64,000 bases of DNA, taken from Glandiceps talaboti. Taxonomy: Eukaryota; Hemichordata; Enteropneusta; Spengelidae. The stretch lies in assembly GCF_964340395.1 (NCBI RefSeq), contig NC_135549.1:1991001-2055000 (forward strand), written 5' to 3'. Made by a program: the position numbers and the translations under genes. Of the stretch, positions 63,918 through 64,000 are shown one piece after another. How positions within the stretch are numbered: position 1 is the first letter of the stretch; each line of letters starts with the position of its first letter. The notes beneath the pieces were generated by a model. That model saw nothing but the letters and a program-made list of their open reading frames with translations. It had not been told where the DNA came from and made no database searches.

Positions 63918-64000
63918 AACTACTACTACTACCACTACCACTACTACCACTACTACTACTACAACAACAACAACTACTACTACTACTACTACTACTACTA
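63918..64000. repeat. (CTA)n/(CAA)n trinucleotide repeat, runs off the window
   Basis: CTA triplets with CCA and CAA interruptions continue to the last base, so the full length is unknown. Confidence 0.95.

Overview
This window is nuclear DNA of an animal, most likely a marine invertebrate (a lophotrochozoan or a non-vertebrate deuterostome would fit; the sequence alone does not settle it). Genes are split by GT..AG introns, the DNA is AT-rich, microsatellites and minisatellites are dense, and there are remains of non-LTR and Penelope-like retroelements and of small inverted-repeat transposons. No bacterial operons, rRNA or tRNA genes were seen.

Four protein-coding genes can be assembled. 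Three are paralogues of one three-exon gene in the EndoU (XendoU-type endoribonuclease) family: EndoU-A (20020-25311, +), EndoU-B (31357-35695, -) and EndoU-C (45127-48018, -). All share the same intron positions and phases, a Cys/His-rich N-terminal module and a C-terminal EndoU domain. In all three the residue aligned with the first catalytic histidine is arginine. Copy B also has asparagine in place of the catalytic lysine. They look like a clustered family of degenerate or re-purposed EndoU proteins. The fourth gene (52470-56060, +) is a five-exon KLHDC8-type Kelch-propeller protein of 353 aa.

Layout. 0-8 kb: gene-free; it holds a ~340-bp tandem repeat in two inverted clusters, with a degraded LINE 3' end between them. 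8.3-20 kb: large duplicated blocks. One block recurs inverted at 40.4-42.0 kb. Another recurs directly at 17.7-20.0 kb and ends about 30 bp before the EndoU-A start codon. This stretch also carries tandem arrays, including a ~146-bp unit with POU4-like sites. 20-36 kb: EndoU-A and EndoU-B, tail to tail. 36-40 kb: a degraded non-LTR reverse transcriptase, then a 5'-truncated Penelope-like element (RT motif C plus frameshifted GIY-YIG endonuclease) with a hammerhead-ribozyme-like motif about 100 bp downstream. 40-45 kb: the inverted block and satellites. 45-48 kb: EndoU-C. 48-52 kb: transposon pieces. 52-56 kb: the Kelch gene. 57-63 kb: four different minisatellites, one of which repeats a perfect cAMP-response-element palindrome twelve times.

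The observations most worth following are the EndoU cluster with altered catalytic residues, the hammerhead motif beside the Penelope-like element, and the inverted/direct duplication architecture around the EndoU genes. Gene models were made by reading frames and splice consensus by eye. Family assignments are by recognition, not by database search.
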